64,000 bases of DNA, taken from NCBI RefSeq assembly GCF_004348445.1, contig NZ_SMKV01000001.1, forward strand, positions 248,001-312,000, written 5' to 3'. Made by a program: the position numbers and the translations under genes. Below the pieces are notes generated by a model. It was not told the DNA's origin and did no database searches. It saw nothing but the letters and a program-made list of their open reading frames with translations. Shown one piece after another: positions 29,001-37,216 of the stretch. Origin of the DNA: Saccharopolyspora aridisoli. Lineage in GTDB: Bacteria > Actinomycetota > Actinomycetes > Mycobacteriales > Pseudonocardiaceae. The first letter of the stretch is position 1; every line of letters begins with the position of its first letter.

Positions 29001-30495
29001 CCGCGGCGGCCAGGCCGTCGCCGTCGAGGTGCGAGACCACCGCGACGACGGCGCCGTCATCTTGCAGTGCGCGCACCGAGTCGGCCAGCTCGGAACCGCC
29101 CGGCACCGACCCGTCGACGGGCAGCCGGCGCTCCATCCCGGACCCGGTCACGAGCACCTCGGCGGCGACTGATCGGGCGGTGTCGACCAGGGCTTCGGCG
29201 AGCGGGTCGAGCTCGTCGGCGACCACCACGAGAGCCACCGTCCGTCCATCGTGGACCAGACCGAGAACCGTCGCACCACAAGCGGTTTCGGCCTCCGCCG
29301 CACGCCGGGCCTCCAGCGGGTGGTCCAACTCGTCCAGCGGGGCGACCGACCAGTTCCCGCTGCTGCGGTGGGCGACGGGATCGGCGGGGTCGACGAGCTC
29401 ACCCGCGCGGGTGAACAGCTCCGAGGATTCCCCGCCGTCGTCCAACGGGATCACCGAGTCGACCACGCGCCGTCCGGTCAGCAGGGCTGGGGAGTCGAAG
29501 ACGACCGCGTCCACGCGGTCCAGCAGCCGCAGCGCGTCCGGTTCCAGGACGAGCGCTCCCCGCGAGGCCAGCGACGTGCTCAACGTCGTGGCGAACGCCT
29601 CGCGCCCGCCGGCGGCGGGCTTGGGAACCGCGGCCAGCAGCGCCGCCAGCGCGCGTTGCGGAGCGCGCGACAGCGCGTAGGCGGTCACCGCACCGCCCAG
29701 CGCCGCGCCACCCGATGCGTTGGCGACCCGTTCCACGGGACCGTCGGGAACCGGGCGGGGGCGAGGCCGGTGCGCGAGCGCGGGGCAGGCGTGCGGCAGC
29801 GCGTCCTCCCAGTGCTGCCAGGCCTGGTTGCGCGCGAGCGTCTCGCGCGCGGAGCAGAAGCGTCCGCACAGATCGGTCAGCGCACCCAGCGGACTCCCGG
29901 ACAGGCCCTGCCCGGCCGCCCCGCCGAGCGCCAGCGCCAGGTCCAGCGGTCCGCGCCCGACCACGCGCTGCAGGCCACCGCGCATCCACGGCACCGAGTC
30001 GACCAGCGACACCGCCGCGGGCACCAGCGGCGACACCAAGCGGCCGGGAAGGAGCGCGCCCAGTCCCGCGTAGCCCAGGCCCAGCACGCCGACCGCCAAG
30101 GCGCCGGCGTCGCGCAGCACGGCCTCGGCGTTGCCCGGGTGCCGCTCGCTGCGCGGCGCCACGTCCTGGTCTCCCAGGCCGAAACCGCTCTCGACCTCGG
30201 CGATGATCCGCGAGGGTTCGGTGAGGTCGGGCAGTTCGGGGTCGTGCTCGACGACCACGCGCCCGAGCACCCCGTTGACCTCGGCGCTGCGCACCCCGGC
30301 GAGCTCGCTCAGCCGGCGCTTCACCTCGCGGACGGCGTCGTCGTTGCCGGGGAGGTGCGCACCCCGCATCTCCAGGTGGCTGCGTTCGCGTCCGCGCCAG
30401 GTCCGGCGGTCACCGGGCGAGGTGGTGGCCGCGCGGGCAGCCTGCAGCACCGGTGCGGCGACTTCGGTGGCTTGCGACAGCAGCCAACGCAGCAT
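26077..30495 (-). CDS. CtpI-like P-type ATPase with degenerate N-terminal ATPase half
   Basis: A 1472-residue membrane pump. Residues 660-1472 form a complete P-type ATPase: TGES at 762-765, AVPEGLPF in the transport helix, the phosphorylated Asp in DKTGTLT at 919-925, and TGDGANDVPAINLAHVGIA in the hinge. PEGL instead of CPC/CPx argues against a soft-metal pump and fits the mycobacterial CtpH/CtpI group, of unsettled ion. The N-terminal half looks like a decayed copy: LDRVDAVVFDSPALLTGR at 326-342 mirrors GRVDALCFDKTGTLTQGR, and a hinge-like DGDGLAAADLGIGL follows near 491. An HMA-like stretch lies around 44-105. The ATG at 30495 is preferred; the frame stays open upstream but is there the shadow of other genes. 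Confidence 0.88.
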   Translation of the reverse strand: MLRWLLSQATEVAAPVLQAARAATTSPGDRRTWRGRERSHLEMRGAHLPGNDDAVREVKRRLSELAGVRSAEVNGVLGRVVVEHDPELPDLTEPSRIIAEVESGFGLGDQDVAPRSERHPGNAEAVLRDAGALAVGVLGLGYAGLGALLPGRLVSPLVPAAVSLVDSVPWMRGGLQRVVGRGPLDLALALGGAAGQGLSGSPLGALTDLCGRFCSARETLARNQAWQHWEDALPHACPALAHRPRPRPVPDGPVERVANASGGAALGGAVTAYALSRAPQRALAALLAAVPKPAAGGREAFATTLSTSLASRGALVLEPDALRLLDRVDAVVFDSPALLTGRRVVDSVIPLDDGGESSELFTRAGELVDPADPVAHRSSGNWSVAPLDELDHPLEARRAAEAETACGATVLGLVHDGRTVALVVVADELDPLAEALVDTARSVAAEVLVTGSGMERRLPVDGSVPGGSELADSVRALQDDGAVVAVVSHLDGDGLAAADLGIGLSPSDPAAWAADVICPSAAVLDLLLGSAGEARAASRYAAGISAAGALLGALFAAFGPASGAPARASMPVHAATLAAYATGAWVALRVTTRPPPLPRERTPWHAMPTTTVLSTLDTSEQGLAASSAAERHRPPDDGHAPVGVFAATVEGLITPITPVLGAGAVISAGLGSVVDAGLICGVLLASALIDGVQRAATDRELAKLLSSGRTPARRRRGGNTEIVSSDELVPGDVVELRAGDGVPADCRLLSVESLEVDESGLTGESHLVTKTAAPTTAPAVADRTSMLYRGTVIASGTGLAVAVAVGSHTELGRTTAQVTGTDDATGVEARLAELTKKVLPVSIGAGALLFASDLLRGVPMGQTVARSVGLAVAAVPEGLPFVATLAELAAARRMSKRGVLVRSPATIEALGRVDALCFDKTGTLTQGRIALGEVSDGRDSRGVHELQSAHREVVTAALRATPRPQDDHPLPHPTDRAVLDGACEIGLTADGEVLAELPFEPSRGFHAVHTDRLLSVKGAPEVVLDKCTSWRRNGASRSFDTEARADVETEVEHLALRGFRLLAVAERRVGEDYALTESDVDELELVGLLGLADPVHATAADAVEQLGRAGVDVIMITGDHPSTAEAIAAELGMLGDKRVLAGADLDELDDEQLAGEASKIAVFARVTPAQKARIVRCLRDAGRVVAMTGDGANDVPAINLAHVGIAFGSGATAAARDAADLVVADDRIETLTDGIVEGRGMWTSVREALAVLLGGNLGEIGYALGTGLISPSAALNARQLLVVNMLTDVLPTIAIAVRPPADRTPEKLLAEGPEASLGTALAREVGARAVATASAAGLAWTLTRPLATAAQARTAGLVALVSAQLAQTLTSRGRTPLVVLAAAGSVLVLFALVQLPGVSQFFGSSPLLPHQWAIALGVSVAVALAMRVWQTWPVGRSILPDLRNWARVHPAATWLPNRANPLAPESEASKHH

Positions 30496-30512
30496 CGGCG
30501 CCCCCAGCGTGG

Positions 30513-31052
30513 TCAGTCCGACTCGTCGCCCTGGTGCGCGTTGCGCTGCACCACGGCCGCTCCGATGCCGATCGCGGCGGCGACGGGCCACTCGATGACG
30601 CTCAGCGCCGCTGCCGCCGTCAGCCCGCCGTAGAACAGCAGCTGGTCGCGGGAGGGGAGCGCCCCGCGCACGGCGGTCACCGTCGAGGCGACCTCGTTGC
30701 GGCCGGGGATCCCAGGCAGCGGGATGTTCGTGGTGTGCAGCTGCGCGGTCACGTACGGCACGGGAATCGAAGCACCTGATGAGGTCGAGGATGTCCTGCC
30801 GGTCGTGGGTGACTCGGTGCTCGAGGGCGTCCTGCCGGTCGTGGGTGACTCGGTGCTCGAGGATGTCCTGCCGGTCGTGGGTGACTCGGTGCTCGAGGAT
30901 GTCCTGCCGGTCGTGGGTGACTCGGTGCTCGAGGATGTCCTGCCGGTCGTGGGTGACTCGGTGCTCGAGGGCGTCCTGCCGGTCGTGCGGCCGTGCTCCG
31001 ACGTCGGACGCCTCCGGCCTGGCTGCGCGGATCCGGTGCTGTTGCTGGGCAT
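30513..31052 (-). CDS. Membrane protein with five 12-residue repeats, upstream of CtpI-like ATPase
   Basis: A 179-residue protein with a good AGGAGGT ribosome site seven bases before the ATG. Residues 26-90 consist of repeats of the unit SSTESPTTGRTS, rich in Ser and Thr, followed by a globular part with VPYVTAQLHTTNIPLPGIPG and RNEVASTVTAVRGALPSRDQ and a C-terminal hydrophobic pair (LLFYGGLTAAAALSVIEW and PVAAAIGIGAAVV). It ends 17 bases before the ATPase start, so the two are one transcript with the 32-residue peptide. The function is not known; a partner of the pump is the natural guess. Confidence 0.75.
   Translation of the reverse strand: MPSNSTGSAQPGRRRPTSEHGRTTGRTPSSTESPTTGRTSSSTESPTTGRTSSSTESPTTGRTSSSTESPTTGRTPSSTESPTTGRTSSTSSGASIPVPYVTAQLHTTNIPLPGIPGRNEVASTVTAVRGALPSRDQLLFYGGLTAAAALSVIEWPVAAAIGIGAAVVQRNAHQGDESD
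30790..30987. repeat. 36-bp tandem repeat, five full copies plus a partial sixth
   Basis: Units begin at 30790, 30826, 30862, 30898 and 30934, with a partial copy from 30970; they differ at only one or two bases (A or G, T or C near the unit start). Because 36 is a multiple of three the repeat adds whole 12-residue units to the protein encoded on the minus strand and keeps all six frames open, giving false repeats in other frames. Copy number is likely to vary between strains. Confidence 0.92.
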
Positions 31053-31163
31053 GGCGACGACCTCCTAGCGGAACCGACGGCGCAACCAATGCTACGACGA
31101 ACGGAGCATGGATGTCGGGTGAACAGACCAGGTGAGCGGACTGCCGGCACCCTCCGCGGTCGA

Positions 31164-31835
31164 TCAGGCCGCGTAGACGTCGTCGCGCACGGCGGCGCGG
31201 TAGCGCTGGGCGACGAGCTCGATCACCGCCGGGTGGACGCCGATCGGATCGGCGACCCCGGCGACTCGGAGGTCGGCGAGGCGGCGGTGGAACAGTCCAG
31301 GTGCCAGCAGGTAAGGCGCGATGAAATGACCCGGCGCGCACACCGCATCGGTGGCCGGGCTCGCCGTGGTGATGTAGCTGGGCGTGAGCCACTGCCCGCA
31401 GCGCCGACCCAGCAACCGTGCGGCGGCGCGCACGTCCGACAGCGCGCGCTCGTCCGAGGAACCCGCCGCGGAGAACAGCACCCGGTCGCCCGGCCGCCAC
31501 CCGGCTGCGCGCAGCCGGTCCAGCAGCGCCGCGGTGATCTCCGGTGCCGGACCCAGCGGTTCGGTGATCGTCACGTCCTCGCGGCCGGTGGCGCGGATCT
31601 GCGCGGGCAGGTCGACGCGCACGTGGTAGCCGGCCGCCAGGAACGCGGGCAGCGCCACGACCGGACCGGGAGCGGACGCCAGCGCTTCGGCCACGGTCGG
31701 GCCGATGACGTCGACGTAGCCGACGTGCACCGGCACGTCCAGGCGTGCCGAGGCGGCCTCGGCCAGCTCCTCGACCACCCGCGGACCCCCTGGGTCGCGG
31801 GTTCCGTGGGCGACCAGCAGCAACGGCGGGTTCAC
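31164..31835 (-). CDS. CbiX/SirB-like sirohydrochlorin chelatase
   Basis: A 223-residue two-domain chelatase beginning VNPPLLLVAHGTRDPGGPRV, whose AHGTRDPGG is the family signature with the metal-binding His. The second half carries FSAAGSSDERALSDVRAAAR, and the end has CAPGHFIAPYLLAPGLFHRRL with a second His. In this place it would insert iron into sirohydrochlorin to make the siroheme needed by NirB. The GTG at 31835 overlaps the stop of the upstream regulator by four bases (GTGA); an ATG at 31850 is possible but would lengthen the overlap. Last gene of the nitrate operon. Confidence 0.83.
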   Translation of the reverse strand: MNPPLLLVAHGTRDPGGPRVVEELAEAASARLDVPVHVGYVDVIGPTVAEALASAPGPVVALPAFLAAGYHVRVDLPAQIRATGREDVTITEPLGPAPEITAALLDRLRAAGWRPGDRVLFSAAGSSDERALSDVRAAARLLGRRCGQWLTPSYITTASPATDAVCAPGHFIAPYLLAPGLFHRRLADLRVAGVADPIGVHPAVIELVAQRYRAAVRDDVYAA

Positions 31836-32971
31836 AGCGCATCGGCGCATCGCGGGGAGTCCCTCATCGGTTCCAGCGGAAGTCGGTATCCGCGTTTGAT
31901 CACGGTCTGCACCAGCTGCGGCGCGCCCAGCGCCGAGCGCAGCCGGGCCACGGCCTGCTCGACCGCGTGCTCGTCGGCGGTCCCTCCGGCGCAGTGCAGC
32001 GCCTCGGCCAGCGCCCGCCGCGAGACCACCCGGCCCGGTCGTTCGGCCAACGCCCGCAGCAACGTTTTGCCCTGCGGGGACAGCTGTTTGACCTCACCGT
32101 CGAGGATGGCCGCGTGCCCGCGCAGCTGGAGGTCGTGACCTGCCACCGGCAGCGTCGGCGAGCGCATCGGCAGCGCCTCGGACAGCGCGCGCACCAACGC
32201 GCCGATGCGGAAGCGTTCCGGGATCACCGCCGCCACGCCGTGATCGGCCAGCGGCGCGTGCGTCACCGGACCCACGCAGGCCGCCAGCACCGGGCCGCGC
32301 AGCGCGGTCAGCAGTTCCTCGCGGCAGCCGCGCTCGGCGGCCAGCGACAGCAGGCTCGCCGCTGCGGGTGCGCTGGTGAAGGTCACCGCGTCGATCTGCT
32401 GCGCGCACACCGCGGACAGCAGGTTCTCCAGCGCGGTGATGTCGGCCGGGGCCGCCCACCGGTACACCGGGACCTCGATGACCTCCGCCCCGGCGCACTC
32501 CAGGGCCTCGACGAAGTCCGGCAGCGGCTGGCCGTGCAGCTGCACCGCGATCCGCAAGCCCTCCAGCGGTCCGCCGAGCAGGTTCTCCAGCAGCTCCGCC
32601 GAGGACTCCGAGTCCGGTGACCACGGGTCGGGCAACCCGGCCGCCCGCACCGCGCCTCGCGCCTTCGGACCGCGGGCCAGCAGCCGAGCAGGGGCCAGCG
32701 CCGCGAGCAACTCCGTTCCCACGCCCCAGCCGTCGGCGGCCTCCACCCAGCCTCGGAACCCGATACCGGTGGTGGCGACCACGGCATCGGGCGGCTGCGC
32801 GATGCAGGCGTCGGTGACCCGCCGCAGTTCGGTGTCGTCGGACAGCGGCAGGATCCGCAGCGCCGGTCCGTGCACGACCCGGGCACCACGTCGTTCGAGC
32901 AGGGTGCCGAGCTCGTCCGCCCGCCTGGCCGCGGTCACGGCGACGGTGTAGCCGGTGAGTTCTTCGCTCAA
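31832..32971 (-). CDS. nnaR: HemD-like/winged-helix regulator of nitrate assimilation (NnaR type)
   Basis: A 379-residue protein with a uroporphyrinogen-III synthase (HemD) domain over the first 265 residues, starting LSEELTGYTVAVTAARRADE, and an OmpR-type winged helix at the end, from VKQLSPQGKTLLRALAERPG to VIKRGYRLPLE. The same fusion is known in Streptomyces as NnaR and in mycobacteria (Rv0260c), where it works with GlnR to activate nitrate and nitrite genes. Whether the HemD part still makes uroporphyrinogen III or only senses a tetrapyrrole is not settled. The start is a TTG at 32971 overlapping the nirD stop by four bases, with GGAGGT nine bases upstream. Confidence 0.85.
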   Translation of the reverse strand: MSEELTGYTVAVTAARRADELGTLLERRGARVVHGPALRILPLSDDTELRRVTDACIAQPPDAVVATTGIGFRGWVEAADGWGVGTELLAALAPARLLARGPKARGAVRAAGLPDPWSPDSESSAELLENLLGGPLEGLRIAVQLHGQPLPDFVEALECAGAEVIEVPVYRWAAPADITALENLLSAVCAQQIDAVTFTSAPAAASLLSLAAERGCREELLTALRGPVLAACVGPVTHAPLADHGVAAVIPERFRIGALVRALSEALPMRSPTLPVAGHDLQLRGHAAILDGEVKQLSPQGKTLLRALAERPGRVVSRRALAEALHCAGGTADEHAVEQAVARLRSALGAPQLVQTVIKRGYRLPLEPMRDSPRCADAL

Positions 32972-33291
32972 GGGAGCGCGACCTCCACCAACGCCGCGCG
33001 CCGCCGCACCGGGAACACCGGCAGCCGCGTTCCGGGATCGTCCAGGCACTGCCCGGTGCGCAGCGAGAACACCTGCTTGAGCATCGGGGAGGCCACGGTG
33101 GGCTCGCCCGCCCGGTCGCCGACGATGCCGCGGCTGATCACCCCGGCCCCGCAGTACGGGTCGACGTTGCCCACCGCGAACAGCTGGTCGTCGTGGGTGC
33201 GGAACACTGCCACCGGGTGGTCGCCCACGAGCACCGGAACGCCGTACTCGGGCAGCAGCAGGTCGATGTCGCAGATCTGGTGCCAGTTCAC
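32968..33291 (-). CDS. nirD: Nitrite reductase small subunit
   Basis: A 107-residue Rieske-like protein, VNWHQICDIDLLLPEYGVPV at the start, with HDDQLFAVGNVDPYCGAGVI in the position of the cluster loop. As in other NirD proteins the cluster-binding pattern is degenerate, so it is expected to lack a [2Fe-2S] centre and to serve as a structural partner of NirB. The GTG at 33291 overlaps the nirB stop by four bases and the end overlaps nnaR by four bases. Confidence 0.9.
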   Translation of the reverse strand: MNWHQICDIDLLLPEYGVPVLVGDHPVAVFRTHDDQLFAVGNVDPYCGAGVISRGIVGDRAGEPTVASPMLKQVFSLRTGQCLDDPGTRLPVFPVRRRAALVEVALP

Positions 33292-35807
33292 GAGTGGACC
33301 TCCTGGGTGTGGGAGCTGATCGAGGGCATCGGCAGGACCACCGGGCCCGGCCGGACCTGACCGCGCTCCGAGATGAAGCGGATGGTGGGGTCCGGGGCGT
33401 CCGGAGCGTTGACGAAGGACACGAACCGGGAGAGCTTGCCCGGGTCGGCGAGCACTCCCGCCCACTCGTCGGAGTAGGTGTCGACGTGGCGCCGCATCGC
33501 GGCTTCCAACTCGCCGGCGATGCCGAGGGAGTCCTCGACGATGACGTCCTTGAGGTGCTCCAGGCCGCCGTCGAGCGATTCCACCCACGCCGAGGTGCGC
33601 TGCAACCGGTCGGCGGTGCGCACGTAGAACATCAGGAACCGGTCGATGAGCTGGATCAACCGCTCGTCGTCGAGGTCGGCGGCGAGCAGCTCGGCGTGGC
33701 GCGGGGTGAACCCACCGTTGCCGCCGACGTAGAGGTTCCAGCCCTTGTCGGTGGCGATGACGCCGAAGTCCTTGCCGCGAGCCTCCGCGCACTCGCGGGC
33801 GCAGCCCGACACCGCCGACTTGAGCTTGTGCGGTGAGCGCAGGCCCCGGTAGCGCAGCTCCAGCCGGATCGCCATGCTCACCGAGTCCTGCACGCCGTAG
33901 CGGCACCAGTCGTTCCCGACGCAGGACTTCACGGTCCGCAGCGCCTTGCCGTAGGCGTGACCGGATTCGAAACCGGCGTCCACCAGACGCTTCCAGACCT
34001 CCGGCAGCTGCTCCACCCGCGCGCCGAACAGGTCGATTCGCTGGCCACCGGTGATCTTGGTGTAGAGGCCGAACTCCTTGGCCACCTCGCCGAGCACGAT
34101 GAGCTTGTCCGGAGTGATCTCGCCGCCGGGGATGCGCGGCACCACCGAGTAGGTGCCGTTGCGCTGGATGTTGGCCAGGAACCGGTCGTTGGTGTCCTGC
34201 AGCGCGGCCTGCTCGCCGTCGAGGATGTGACCGTTGCCGAGGCTGGCCAGGATCGAGGCCACTGCGGGCTTGCAGATGTCGCAGCCGCGTCCCGTCCCGT
34301 GCTTGGTGATCAGTTCGGAGAACGATCCGATACCGGTGGCCTGCGCGATCTCGAACAGCTCCGCCCGCGACTGGCCGAAGTGCTCGCACAGCGCCTTGGA
34401 CGTCGCCACGCCGCAGTCGGTGAGCAGCGTTTTGAGCATCGGCACGCACGAACCGCAGCTGGTGCCCGCCTTGGTGCAGGACTTGACTTCGCCGACCTCG
34501 GTGAGCCCGTGCTCGGCGATGGCGCAGGTGATCCGGCCCTTGGTGACGTTGTTGCAGGAGCACACCGTGGCGTCGTCGGGCAGCGCACCGGAGTCCGCAC
34601 CGGATCCGGCGGGCAGCAGCAGCTGCTCGGGCGGCGCGGGGAGTTCGCGGTCCACCAGCGGTCGCAGCACCGCGTAGGCGCCGGCGTCACCGACCAGCAC
34701 ACCGCCCAGCAGCACGCGGGCGTCGTCGGAGAGCACCAGCTTGGCGTAGGTGCCAGCCGCGTTGTTGGCGTAGACGACCTCCAGCGCGCCCTCGGTGGTG
34801 CCGTGGGCGTCACCGAAGCTGGCGACGTCGACGCCGAGGAGCTTGAGCTTCGTCGACGTGTCGGCACCGGGGAACGTGCCCTCGCCCAGCTCCAGGAGCT
34901 GTTCGGCGACGCCCTCGGCCATGGCGTATCCCGGCGCGACCAGGCCGTAGCAGCGGCCGTCGACCGCCGCGCACTCGCCGATGGCCCACACCCCGTCGAC
35001 GGTGGTGCGGCACGCCTCGTCGACCAGGAAACCACCGCGCTCACCGCGCGCCGCACCGGCGAGCTCGGCGAGCTCGTCGCGCGGACGCACCCCGGCGGAG
35101 AACACCACCAGGTCGGTGTCGATGACGGTGCCGTCGGCGAGCCTGACGCCGGTGACGTGCTCCTCGCCGTCGATCGACGCGGTGGCGGATCCGGCGTGGA
35201 TGGTCAGGCCCAGCTCCTCGACGAGACCACGCAGCACCTGCCCGCCGCCCTCGTCGACCTGCAGCGGCATCAGCCTCGGGGCCATCTCCACCACGTGCGG
35301 GCGCATTCCCAGCAGCCGCAACGCGTTCGCGGCCTCCAAACCGAGCAGCCCACCGCCGATGACCACGCCGTCGCGGCCTTCGGTGGCCGCACCGCGGATC
35401 GCGTCCAGGTCCTCGATGGTGCGGTAGACGAACGTGCCGGGAAGCCGGTGACCGGGCACCGGCGGCACGAACGGCTCCGACCCGGTCGCCAGGACCAGCG
35501 CGTCGTAGGTCAGCGACTCGCCGTCGGCCAGCGTCACCGCGCGGGCGCCGGTGTCCACACCGGTCACCGCGGTGTTCAGGCGCAACTCGACCATCGGGTC
35601 GTCGAGGACGTCCTGGCCGGTCAGGCTGAGGTCCTCGGCGCTCTTGCCGTCGAGGTAGGACGACAGCGCCACCCGGTCGTAGGCGGGGCGTGGCTCCTCG
35701 CTGAGCACGACGATCCGCCAGGTGTTGGCCTCATCGCGTTCGCGGAGCGTTTCAACGAGCCGGTGGCCGACCATCCCGTGGCCGACGACGACGAGCGTGC
35801 GGGTCAT
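33288..35807 (-). CDS. nirB: NADH-dependent assimilatory nitrite reductase large subunit
   Basis: An 839-residue enzyme reducing nitrite to ammonium. In order: an FAD/NAD domain (LVVVGHGMVGHRLVETL, VVIGGGLLGLEAANALRLLG), a BFD-like [2Fe-2S] domain with VCSCNNVTKG and CTKAGTSCGSC, a ferredoxin-like sirohaem subdomain, and the sirohaem/[4Fe-4S] cysteines in SCVGNDWCRYG and SGCARECAEARG. All cluster residues are intact and the length is normal. It overlaps the preceding electron-transfer gene and the following nirD by four bases each. Acts in the cytoplasm. Confidence 0.95.
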   Translation of the reverse strand: MTRTLVVVGHGMVGHRLVETLRERDEANTWRIVVLSEEPRPAYDRVALSSYLDGKSAEDLSLTGQDVLDDPMVELRLNTAVTGVDTGARAVTLADGESLTYDALVLATGSEPFVPPVPGHRLPGTFVYRTIEDLDAIRGAATEGRDGVVIGGGLLGLEAANALRLLGMRPHVVEMAPRLMPLQVDEGGGQVLRGLVEELGLTIHAGSATASIDGEEHVTGVRLADGTVIDTDLVVFSAGVRPRDELAELAGAARGERGGFLVDEACRTTVDGVWAIGECAAVDGRCYGLVAPGYAMAEGVAEQLLELGEGTFPGADTSTKLKLLGVDVASFGDAHGTTEGALEVVYANNAAGTYAKLVLSDDARVLLGGVLVGDAGAYAVLRPLVDRELPAPPEQLLLPAGSGADSGALPDDATVCSCNNVTKGRITCAIAEHGLTEVGEVKSCTKAGTSCGSCVPMLKTLLTDCGVATSKALCEHFGQSRAELFEIAQATGIGSFSELITKHGTGRGCDICKPAVASILASLGNGHILDGEQAALQDTNDRFLANIQRNGTYSVVPRIPGGEITPDKLIVLGEVAKEFGLYTKITGGQRIDLFGARVEQLPEVWKRLVDAGFESGHAYGKALRTVKSCVGNDWCRYGVQDSVSMAIRLELRYRGLRSPHKLKSAVSGCARECAEARGKDFGVIATDKGWNLYVGGNGGFTPRHAELLAADLDDERLIQLIDRFLMFYVRTADRLQRTSAWVESLDGGLEHLKDVIVEDSLGIAGELEAAMRRHVDTYSDEWAGVLADPGKLSRFVSFVNAPDAPDPTIRFISERGQVRPGPVVLPMPSISSHTQEVHS

Positions 35808-37216
35808 GCCGCGCCCTCCCTTTCTGATTCGATGCGATCCGCCAAGGAGCTGGACAGCCGGCCGACATCGTCGACGCAGCCACCGCAGCCGGTGGTCGCC
35901 CGCGTTGCCCTGGCCAGTTCGGCGACCGAGCGGGCACCGGCGTGCCAGGCGCTGATCAGGGACTTCTTGGTGACGTTGTTGCAGCGGCACAGCACCGCGT
36001 CCTCGGGCAGCTCCACCGGTGCGCCAGGCACCGCGGGGGTGCCCAGCAGCAGCGACAGGCGATCGGCCGGCATCGGCAAGTCGCGGTCGTGCAGCTGGCT
36101 GATCGCGGCGATCGCGGCCGGGAAGCCCAGCAGGACCGCGCCGGAGATCCGCCCGGAGTGCAGCGCGAGCTTGGCGTAGCGGCCGCGCGCTGGGTCCGAG
36201 AGCGTGACGATCTCGGCGTCGGCGGAGCTGAGAGCGCGCACCGATCCGACCGACGCCAGGTCGATGCCGCGAGCCTGCAGCCGCGACACCACCGGTGTTC
36301 CGCAGTAGGTGGCATCGCGCCCGGTCAGGTGCGCGGCCAGCACCTCGGCCTGCTCCCACGCCGAGGCCACCAGACCGGGCGTGGCGCCCCGGTGCTCGGC
36401 GCAGTCGCCGATGGCGTGGACGTGCGGGTCGCTGGTGCGCAGCTGGTCGTCGACGACCACACCGCGGTTGACCGACACCCCGGCGCGCTGCGCGAGCGCC
36501 ACCTCAGGCCACACCCCGGTGCAGGCCACCACCAGCTCGGCGGGCACTTCGGAACCGTCGCCGAGCAGCAGCGTCCCGGACCGGTGCGCGGTCGCCTTCA
36601 CACCCGTCCGGACGTCGACACCGAGCGCGCGCAGGCGTTCTGCCAGGATCCGGCCGCCGGCTTCGTCGAGCTGGCGCTCCATGAGGTGCGGCTCGCGGTG
36701 CACCAGCGTCACCTGACGGCCACGGGTCAGCAGCGCCCGCGCGGACTCCACCCCGAGCATCCCGCCGCCGAGCACCGCGACCGGACCCCTCGTGGTCTCC
36801 AGACGAGCGCAGTCGGCGAGGGTGCGCAGCGCGGTGAGCTGGTCGGCACCCAATCCCAGGATCTCGGGCACCAGCGGTCGTGAACCCGTGGCCAGCACCA
36901 GCGCGTCGTAGCCGAACTCGCGGCCGCCGGCGGTGCGCACCGAGCGCTGCGCGCGATCCACGTCGGTCACCACGGCGTCCTGGTGCACCTCGGCGTCCAG
37001 ACCCGGCAGGCTCACCGCGGCGGCCGACAGCGAACCGTCGAGGACCGAGCTGAGCAGCACCCGGTTGTAGGCGCCGCGCCCCTCGGCGCCGAGCACGGTG
37101 ATCGGGCCGTCGTGGCCCTGCGCGCGCAGCCGCTCGACCAGCCGGTGCGCGGCCGGGCCGTTGCCGACCACGACCACCCGGCCGGCGACGCGGTTGAGGG
37201 GCAGCGCGGTGCTCAT
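35804..37216 (-). CDS. FAD/NAD oxidoreductase with BFD-like cluster domain, electron-transfer subunit for nitrate reductase
   Basis: A 470-residue protein resembling the first part of NirB. It has VVVVGNGPAAHRLVERLRAQ at residues 13-32, LATGSRPLVPEI, a second dinucleotide fold VAVLGGGMLGVESARALL, and at the C-terminus the [2Fe-2S] pattern CRCNNVTKK with TTGCGGC. It lacks any sirohaem region. The place directly after nasA and before nirB fits the NADH-dependent reductase subunit (NasB/NasC type) that feeds electrons to NasA. Start ATG at 37216 and stop overlap both neighbours by four bases, which suggests coupled translation. Confidence 0.85.
   Translation of the reverse strand: MSTALPLNRVAGRVVVVGNGPAAHRLVERLRAQGHDGPITVLGAEGRGAYNRVLLSSVLDGSLSAAAVSLPGLDAEVHQDAVVTDVDRAQRSVRTAGGREFGYDALVLATGSRPLVPEILGLGADQLTALRTLADCARLETTRGPVAVLGGGMLGVESARALLTRGRQVTLVHREPHLMERQLDEAGGRILAERLRALGVDVRTGVKATAHRSGTLLLGDGSEVPAELVVACTGVWPEVALAQRAGVSVNRGVVVDDQLRTSDPHVHAIGDCAEHRGATPGLVASAWEQAEVLAAHLTGRDATYCGTPVVSRLQARGIDLASVGSVRALSSADAEIVTLSDPARGRYAKLALHSGRISGAVLLGFPAAIAAISQLHDRDLPMPADRLSLLLGTPAVPGAPVELPEDAVLCRCNNVTKKSLISAWHAGARSVAELARATRATTGCGGCVDDVGRLSSSLADRIESEREGAA

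Noticed and set aside
30790-30987. Regular direct repeats that might be a CRISPR array
   Set aside because: The 36-bp units are contiguous with no spacers, are not palindromic at the ends and encode a whole 12-residue unit in a real gene; no cas genes are present.
30697-31068. Plus-strand frame with repeated SWVTRCSR- or VVGDSVLE-like units
   Set aside because: Consequence of a repeat length divisible by three, which opens all frames; no ribosome site or family match.
26077-31842. One continuous minus-strand frame of more than 1900 codons through the ATPase, repeat protein and chelatase genes
   Set aside because: Only the part from 30495 down resembles a protein family; upstream the frame is the out-of-frame shadow of the repeat protein and chelatase genes, which have their own ribosome sites and domain matches.
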